A stretch of 11,584 bases of DNA from Paracoccaceae bacterium (GTDB lineage Bacteria > Pseudomonadota > Alphaproteobacteria > Rhodobacterales > Rhodobacteraceae). The stretch spans positions 1 to 11,584 of the forward strand of contig WFTU01000380.1 of NCBI GenBank assembly GCA_015485375.1, in the 5' to 3' direction. The position numbers were made by a program, and so were the translations under genes. Position 1 is the stretch's first letter. Each line of letters begins with the position of its first letter. This document shows positions 6,535 through 11,584 of this stretch, one piece after another. The notes below the pieces were generated by a model, which was not told the DNA's origin, ran no database searches, and saw nothing but the letters and a program-made list of their open reading frames with translations.

Positions 6535-7257
6535 ATGCCGATAGGCCTTCAGGCACCCCCATCCCTCGGGGTGAAAGGAAAAAAACGCTGGGCGATGGTG
6601 ATCGACCTTCGCCGGTGTATTGGTTGTATGGCGTGCGTATGTGCCGACAAAGCGGAGTTCGATGTGCCGCTTGGCGTCTGGCGCACCACGGTGCAGGTGA
6701 AAAACACCGGCAAATATCCCAATGTCCGGAAAAACTTCATGCCGCGGCTCTGTAACCATTGCGACAATCCCCCCTGCGTGCGGAATTGTCCGACCGAGGC
6801 GACCTACAAACACGAGGACGGCTTCGTGCTGCAACGCTACGAGCGCTGCATCGGATGCCGGACCTGTATGGCGGCCTGTCCCTATAACGCCCGCCATATG
6901 TTGCCCAGCAACCGTTCGCGCGTGAAAATCGGCGGGGTGGTCGATAAATGCACCTTCTGCCAGCATCGCGTCGAAAAGGGCCTGTTGCCTGCCTGTGTCC
7001 AGACCTGTCTGGGCCGTGCGCGTATTTTCGGGGATATCAATGACCCCGACAGCGAAGTCGCCCGTCTGGTCGGCACGCATAATACCAGCGTGTTGAAGGC
7101 CTCGAAAGGGACTGCACCGCAGGTTTACTACATCAAACCGGATCGCGGCAGCACCGAACAAGTCTACGCCGAACCGAAATCCGCAGCCGCAAAAACCGAT
7201 GCAGAAGCATTTTATCGCCACAACAAGGGCGAAAAATTCTTCGCCGGCGTGCTTTGA
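6535..7257 (+). CDS. TtrB/PsrB-like 4Fe-4S electron-transfer subunit
   Basis: A 240-aa ferredoxin-type subunit that should pass electrons between the molybdopterin subunit and the membrane anchor. It has 16 cysteines in four motifs, as in TtrB, PsrB and ArrB. The first is C28-x2-C31-x2-C34-x-C36; the second C73-x2-C76-x4-C81-x3-C85; the third C105-x2-C108-x2-C111-x3-C115; the fourth C139-x2-C142-x11-C154-x3-C158. In the first motif the usual C-x3-C spacing is broken: the expected fourth position is Asp38 and a Cys sits two residues earlier. The stretches VIDLRRCIGC and PRLCNHCDNPPC are very TtrB-like. No Tat signal is visible, so it may be exported as a partner of the Tat-bearing catalytic subunit. 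The start was chosen by the GGGAG 9 nt upstream. The gene is followed after 15 nt by the anchor gene in one operon. Confidence 0.93.
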   Translation: MPIGLQAPPSLGVKGKKRWAMVIDLRRCIGCMACVCADKAEFDVPLGVWRTTVQVKNTGKYPNVRKNFMPRLCNHCDNPPCVRNCPTEATYKHEDGFVLQRYERCIGCRTCMAACPYNARHMLPSNRSRVKIGGVVDKCTFCQHRVEKGLLPACVQTCLGRARIFGDINDPDSEVARLVGTHNTSVLKASKGTAPQVYYIKPDRGSTEQVYAEPKSAAAKTDAEAFYRHNKGEKFFAGVL

Positions 7258-7272
7258 TAGGGAGACACGACA

Positions 7273-8148
7273 ATGTTTGAGTATATGCAATACAACATCG
7301 CCCCCTGGCCGGGGATTCTGGCGGTCTACTTTTTCCTGATCGGCACGGCCGCGATGGTTTTCGTAGCGGCCGCTGCTCCGAATGTGTTCGGTCCCGTCGC
7401 CGATCCGTTCAAAAGCTTTCAAAAGGTCGGCATGGTTGTTGCGCTGATCCTTGTCGGCATAAGCGCGCCTCTGCTTATCCTCGATATCGGGCAGCCGGCG
7501 CGGTTCCTGTATCCGATTATCTACTTCCACTGGACGTCGCCCTTGTCCTGGGGATCGCTGTTCCTGCCGTTGTTCGGCCTGAGCATCCTTGCCTTTCTCT
7601 ACGGGACTTTCACGCAAAAGACCGACCTGATGAAATGGAGCGGGATTTTCGGATCGCTGCTGGCGCTCTCGATGCCGCTCTATACCGGTCTCGACCTGAT
7701 GGTGCAGACCTCCCGCGAGTTGTGGACCAATGCGACCATTCCGGTCCTGTTCGTGATCCTTTCGGTCACCTCGGGCGTGGCTCTCGTTTCCATTCTGGAG
7801 AAAATCATCGGCGGTAGCAACGAAGCGGTCACCAGATTGCTGCGTATTTGCCTTTACTTCTCCATCGGCGTTACCTTCTGGCTGTTCCTCGGGCTTGTGT
7901 TGTCCCTTCTTTACGGCTCGGCCGAAAAGCAGCAGGCGCTGGCCATTATCAACGAGGAGTTCTCGATGAAGTTCTGGGGGATCACCTTTGTTGTCGGCAT
8001 CCTCGCACCGCTGGCATTGCTGATCCCGCCGAAACTGGCCAGCAGCCACACCGCGCTGATGATCGCCGGTGTTCTGGGTGCAATCGGGGCCTACACATTC
8101 CGTGAAGTGCTGGTCATGGCCGGCCAGCTGGCTCAACTCTACTACTAA
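7273..8148 (+). CDS. NrfD/PsrC/TtrC-type integral membrane quinone-interacting subunit
   Basis: A 291-aa very hydrophobic protein with about eight membrane helices, the usual size of the short NrfD class. Family marks are DIGQPARF (residues 71-78) after the second helix and SPLSWGS (89-95). Such subunits anchor molybdenum oxidoreductases on the periplasmic face and exchange electrons with the quinone pool. The ATG at 7273 has GGGAG 8 nt upstream. It sits between the FeS and catalytic subunit genes, 15 and 19 nt from them, so all three are one transcript. The direction of electron flow (reductase or dehydrogenase) cannot be told from sequence. Confidence 0.93.
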   Translation: MFEYMQYNIAPWPGILAVYFFLIGTAAMVFVAAAAPNVFGPVADPFKSFQKVGMVVALILVGISAPLLILDIGQPARFLYPIIYFHWTSPLSWGSLFLPLFGLSILAFLYGTFTQKTDLMKWSGIFGSLLALSMPLYTGLDLMVQTSRELWTNATIPVLFVILSVTSGVALVSILEKIIGGSNEAVTRLLRICLYFSIGVTFWLFLGLVLSLLYGSAEKQQALAIINEEFSMKFWGITFVVGILAPLALLIPPKLASSHTALMIAGVLGAIGAYTFREVLVMAGQLAQLYY

Positions 8149-8167
8149 CCCGGGAAGAGGAAAGACA

Positions 8168-10834
8168 ATGAACAAGCATATTAAAATCTCTCGTCGTGGC
8201 TTCCTGCAAGTAGGGACATCTGCCGCGGCAGCCGCTGGCGCCATCGGGACGAGCCGTCTCGGAGCCATGGAGCAAAGTCTGGGAGGTCAGGATTACTCTG
8301 ACGTTACCGGCGAGGAGCGCACATCCGTTCCCTATACCTGCCTTGCCTGCAACATCGAGGATGGCGGTCTCGCCTATATCGAGAAAGGCCGGGTGGTAAA
8401 GCTCGAAGGGAACATGGACCATCCCAATACGCGCGGCAAACTTTGCGCCAAGGGCAATTCCGGTTTCCTGCATATCTATGATCCCGACCGGATCATGACA
8501 CCGCTGAAACGCACCGGCAAACGGGGCGAGGGCAAATGGACCCGTATCAGCTATGACGAAGCGACCAGCCTGCTGGCCGAGAAGCTGCGGGCGGTCATCG
8601 AGCGCGCCAAAGCCGAGGACAAGCCGGAGATCCTGAACGAGATCTTCTTCAAATACGGTCGCGACCGTACCGGTGGTGCAGTCGGACGCTTCATGCATGC
8701 GATGGGGTCGAACTCGGTCCTTAACCATACCAATATCTGCGAATCCTCCAAAAAGGTCGGGCTGGAGCCGTCCTGGGGGCCGGATATCGAAAGCTGCGAC
8801 TGGGCCAATACCAAATACATCCTGAACTTCGGTTCGAACATTCTGGAAACGGCCTATTTCATGAACCCCAACGCCCAGCGCTGCGTGGACGGTGTGGTCG
8901 GTAACAAGGCCAAGCTGGTCACCTTCGATGTGCGGCTTTCCAATACGGCCGGTTTCTCGGACGAATGGTTTGCGCCATATCCGGGCACCGATGCCGCAAT
9001 TGTGCTGGCGATGTGCAATGTCATCATGAATGAAGGCTTGTATGACGCCGATTTCATCCGCGACTGGACCAATGTCACAGCCGAGCAGCTGATCGAGCAT
9101 CTCAAACCCTACACGCCGGAATTTGCCGAAGAAGAATCCGGCATGGCCGCTGAGGATATCCGCCGCATCGCGCGGGAATTCGCCACGACCAAACCGGCAA
9201 CGGTGTTTTCCTATCGCGGGCCGTGCAAGCACGTTTACGGCTCCTATCAGGAAGCGGCGATCAACATGCTGCCGGTCATTACCGGCAATGTGGAGAAAAA
9301 GGGCGGATACTGCCTGCCGCGCGGCATGGGCTGGCCCCAGCCGGGACCGGTGCCGCCGAAAGGCGAGGCATTCAGCCCCGTTGCGGCCCCGCCGCTCTAT
9401 CCGCTGGCGTCGCACCATGTTTCCACCATGGCGCCCTATATGATCACCAAAGGGGAGGCCAAGGTCTCGGTCTGGATGTCCTACTATGACAATCCGGTGT
9501 ATACTTACCCCTCCAGCCATGTATGGGACGATTTCCTGAAAAACGAAGAGCTGGTTCCGTTCCTTGTTTCCTTCAGCCCCTATATGTCGGAAACAACCGA
9601 ACTGGCCGATCTGATCATACCGGACGTGACCTATCTTGAACGCCACGATCCGGAATCCATGCCGAGCGGCCTGTATCCCTGCCTGTCGATCCGCCAGCCG
9701 GTGGTCAAACCGCTGGGCAATACGCAGGAGTTCCGCGAGACCCTGATCGACGTGGCCGCGAAAATCGACCCCGACGGCAGCCTCGGTGTCAAACAGTACT
9801 TCGCTTTCGACTCTGTCGAGGACTGGATGCGGGCGCACTTCGATGACACGCCGGGCCTGAAAGAACAGGGTGGCTACGACTTCCTGAAGAAGAAAGGCGT
9901 CTGGCCGATCTATGGCAAGGTCGATCCGGTGACTGCCAAACTCGTTGACAAGAACCGCAACGAGATCGAGCCCGAATATGCGTTGTACATGAAGGAAATT
10001 CCTGCAAGCGACATGTTGGGGACCGAGATCAAGGAGGATGGTTCCATCGTCAAGGACGGCGCGACCATCGGTGTCCGGATCAACGGCAAGAACTACCTTG
10101 GCTTCGGCACACCGTCACGGCGTATCGAGCTGTTCAAGGAAAGCTACCTGAAATACGGTTTCTTCCCGCTGCCGAGCTACATCCGCACCTCGGCCCGCAA
10201 CAAGAAGGACGACGAGCTGGTGCTGGTCACCTACAAGGTCAATGTGCATACGCAAAGCCGCACGGCCTCGCTGAAGTATCTGACCGAGATCTACCATAAA
10301 AATCCCATGTGGATTAACCCCGAGACCGCCGCCAAACGCGGAATTGCCGATGGCGAACTGGTGCGGGTGACCTCCACGCTGGGATATCTGGTGACCAAGG
10401 CGCATGTAACCGAAGGGATCCGTCCCGATGTGGTTGCTGTCTCCACGGCCTGCGGGCATTCGGCCTATGGCCGGCTGGCGCAACTCAAAACCCGTGAAGG
10501 CGATGCCGAATGGGTGCAGGGTGGCGATCCGGATATCACCAACAATGTCTGGTGGGATGACAAAGGCGTTCATCCGAATCCGATCATCAAGCTGGCTGTC
10601 GACCCGATCGGTGGCTCGCAGGGCTGGTATGACACCGCCGTAACCGTCACCAAGGCGCAGCCGGGTGACAAATACGGCGACGTCAATGTCAGCGTCGAGG
10701 AATCCTTCAAGGATTACGAGGAAACCCTGCGCTATGCCTATACGGGCGATATCCACCGCGAGAACCACAAGTCGCTGGATATCGACTGGGATAACCTGCC
10801 GAAGCCCGGTGAAGGCGGCGGCGGGGGCGAGTAA
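8168..10834 (+). CDS. Tat-exported molybdopterin oxidoreductase catalytic subunit (TtrA/ArxA/PsrA class)
   Basis: An 888-aa catalytic subunit of the DMSO reductase superfamily. A Tat signal (SRRGFLQ, residues 8-14, then an Ala-rich stretch) indicates periplasmic action. The N-terminal FeS motif reads C58-x2-C61-x3-D65-x27-C93, with Asp in place of the third Cys. The likely molybdenum ligand is Cys191 (HTNICESS), typical of the Cys-ligated tetrathionate, arsenate, polysulfide and nitrate (Nap) group. The molybdopterin dinucleotide-binding domain is at about 680-810 (VNVHTQSRTA, and ACGHSAYGR near 760). It is shorter than TtrA (about 1000 aa) and nearer ArrA, ArxA or PsrA in size. The ATG at 8168 has AGAGGAAAG upstream; an in-frame ATG at 8069 lies inside the anchor gene and is rejected. 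The C-terminus ends in a Gly-rich tail. The XSR regulators nearby recall Arx/Aio/Arr, but no arsenic genes are visible, so the substrate is open. Confidence 0.93.
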   Translation: MNKHIKISRRGFLQVGTSAAAAAGAIGTSRLGAMEQSLGGQDYSDVTGEERTSVPYTCLACNIEDGGLAYIEKGRVVKLEGNMDHPNTRGKLCAKGNSGFLHIYDPDRIMTPLKRTGKRGEGKWTRISYDEATSLLAEKLRAVIERAKAEDKPEILNEIFFKYGRDRTGGAVGRFMHAMGSNSVLNHTNICESSKKVGLEPSWGPDIESCDWANTKYILNFGSNILETAYFMNPNAQRCVDGVVGNKAKLVTFDVRLSNTAGFSDEWFAPYPGTDAAIVLAMCNVIMNEGLYDADFIRDWTNVTAEQLIEHLKPYTPEFAEEESGMAAEDIRRIAREFATTKPATVFSYRGPCKHVYGSYQEAAINMLPVITGNVEKKGGYCLPRGMGWPQPGPVPPKGEAFSPVAAPPLYPLASHHVSTMAPYMITKGEAKVSVWMSYYDNPVYTYPSSHVWDDFLKNEELVPFLVSFSPYMSETTELADLIIPDVTYLERHDPESMPSGLYPCLSIRQPVVKPLGNTQEFRETLIDVAAKIDPDGSLGVKQYFAFDSVEDWMRAHFDDTPGLKEQGGYDFLKKKGVWPIYGKVDPVTAKLVDKNRNEIEPEYALYMKEIPASDMLGTEIKEDGSIVKDGATIGVRINGKNYLGFGTPSRRIELFKESYLKYGFFPLPSYIRTSARNKKDDELVLVTYKVNVHTQSRTASLKYLTEIYHKNPMWINPETAAKRGIADGELVRVTSTLGYLVTKAHVTEGIRPDVVAVSTACGHSAYGRLAQLKTREGDAEWVQGGDPDITNNVWWDDKGVHPNPIIKLAVDPIGGSQGWYDTAVTVTKAQPGDKYGDVNVSVEESFKDYEETLRYAYTGDIHRENHKSLDIDWDNLPKPGEGGGGGE

Positions 10835-10845
10835 CTCCCCTGACT

Positions 10846-10883
10846 GGGGTGCCGGCGTTCCATTCCGCGGCACCCCGTTTTTT
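10846..10883 (+). terminator. Strong hairpin plus T-run between catalytic subunit and chaperone genes
   Basis: GGGGTGCCG (10846-10854) pairs perfectly over 9 bp with CGGCACCCC (10868-10876) across a 13-nt loop, and GTTTTTT follows (10877-10883). It starts 12 nt after the catalytic subunit stop. As the next gene begins only 26 nt later on the same strand, the element could end most transcripts and lower chaperone expression, or protect the 3' end of the structural-gene mRNA. Confidence 0.75.
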
Positions 10884-10908
10884 CCTGACATGATACGAGG
10901 TTGGAAAA

Positions 10909-11584
10909 GTGACTGTATCCCAAACGACTTCCGGAAACCCCGCTGACATTCCCGCAGATCCGGCTGGCATGACCGAACTTCAGGCCAAGGCCGGATTGTT
11001 CTCGTTTCTCTGCCGGTGCCTCGAGGCCGAGCCGACGGTCGAGTTGCTTGACCTGATCCGCGGCCCGATGCTGGAAGGGCTGGAACAATCCGAAGTGCAT
11101 TTCACACCGCAGTTCCTTTCCGCGCCGGTGGAACGGCTTGCCACCATTCTGGACGAGGAGTTCACCTGCCTGTTTGTAGCCCCCGGCTGCGTTCCGCCCT
11201 ATGCCTCGGTGTTCGAGACAGGACGGATGTTCCAGGAACCGGCGGACCGCGCGCAGGAAGCCTACCGTCAGGCGGGCATGGAGTTTCGTCCGCAGCATAG
11301 TGGCGAATTCCCCGATCATGTCGGGGTGATGCTGGGGTTCTACGCCTATCTGCTTGCCAAGGAAAACGACAGTCTGGCCGCCGGCCGGTTTGACGAGGCC
11401 AATATCTGGAAGAACCGGCGCGAGCAGTTTTTGCTCGACGAGATGGGCACCTGGGTTCCGGGATGGTGCCGACGGGCGAAAAACTTCGCCATGCACGAAT
11501 TTTACGACCAGATTCTGGCACTGACCGAAGCCGTAGTCTGGGACGAGGTCGAAGGCATCGCGAACCGGCAGCAGTTGCGGGAAC
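10909..11584 (+). CDS. TorD/DmsD-family molybdoenzyme maturation chaperone, partial at right edge
   Basis: An open frame of 225 codons from GTG at 10909 to the window edge, with GAGG 8 nt upstream (10897-10900). An in-frame ATG at 10969 is an alternative start but has no comparable binding site. Family marks are an EFTCLFVAPGCVPPYASVF block (about 84-102), the D-H pair at 136-137 before a hydrophobic helix (GVMLGFYAYLL), and an Ala/Phe-rich C-terminal helix. TorD-like proteins bind the Tat signal of the partner catalytic subunit in the cytoplasm and hold it until the cofactor is inserted. The partner here is most likely the subunit at 8168-10834. The usual family length is about 200-230 aa, so little is missing. 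Confidence 0.9.
   Translation, partial: MTVSQTTSGNPADIPADPAGMTELQAKAGLFSFLCRCLEAEPTVELLDLIRGPMLEGLEQSEVHFTPQFLSAPVERLATILDEEFTCLFVAPGCVPPYASVFETGRMFQEPADRAQEAYRQAGMEFRPQHSGEFPDHVGVMLGFYAYLLAKENDSLAAGRFDEANIWKNRREQFLLDEMGTWVPGWCRRAKNFAMHEFYDQILALTEAVVWDEVEGIANRQQLRE

Noticed and set aside
6316..8268. A 650-codon open frame on the minus strand opposite the FeS and membrane subunit genes
   Set aside because: It mirrors two clear genes in high-G+C DNA, has a composition rich in His, Gln and Arg, and matches no family.
8114..9838. A 574-codon open frame on the minus strand opposite the molybdopterin subunit
   Set aside because: It is a shadow of a well-supported gene, with no recognisable domains and no ribosome binding site of note.
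1..11584. tRNA, rRNA, CRISPR arrays, integrase or att sites
   Set aside because: None could be recognised on either strand by reading the sequence.

Overview
The base composition (mostly about 60% G+C by eye), codon use and gene families point to a proteobacterium, most likely an alphaproteobacterium of Rhodobacterales type. This is inferred from style only, because the window holds no rRNA or tRNA. No ribosomal, CRISPR or phage features were seen.

Layout. Bases 1-2071 (minus strand) hold a sensory pair: a PhnD-like periplasmic binding protein followed, with an ATGA start/stop overlap, by a membrane histidine kinase whose C-terminus runs off the left edge. Bases 2072-2581 separate this pair from a divergent paralogous module. 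This spacer holds a broken piece of an IS3-type transposase OrfA, a doubtful 85-codon frame, and candidate promoters. Bases 2582-6265 (plus strand) hold the second module: a PhnD-like binding protein, a histidine kinase and an NtrC-like response regulator, all overlapping by a few bases. This binding protein/kinase/regulator arrangement is that of AioXSR, ArrXSR and ArxXSR, which control molybdenum oxidoreductases of arsenic metabolism. TtrS is a related case in which a PhnD-like domain is the sensor.

Bases 6266-6534 are a regulatory gap with two copies of an 18-bp palindrome, which is a good candidate operator. Bases 6535-10834 encode a membrane-bound respiratory oxidoreductase in the order FeS subunit (TtrB/PsrB-like), NrfD-type quinone-interacting membrane anchor, and Tat-exported molybdopterin catalytic subunit. 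A strong hairpin plus T-run then precedes a TorD/DmsD-family chaperone gene that runs off the right edge.

How it probably works (inference): a periplasmic ligand bound by the SBP signals through the kinase to the regulator. The regulator binds the palindromes and switches on a quinone-linked oxyanion or sulfur-compound oxidoreductase. The substrate cannot be read from the sequence; arsenic or sulfur oxyanions are the best candidates by analogy.

Unusual points: a four-cysteine insertion inside the ATP lid of the second kinase; a response regulator that lacks GAFTGA and other AAA+ catalytic residues; non-canonical ligands in FeS motifs of both the catalytic and the FeS subunits; and an abrupt G+C change inside the second kinase gene, consistent with a transferred sensor module.
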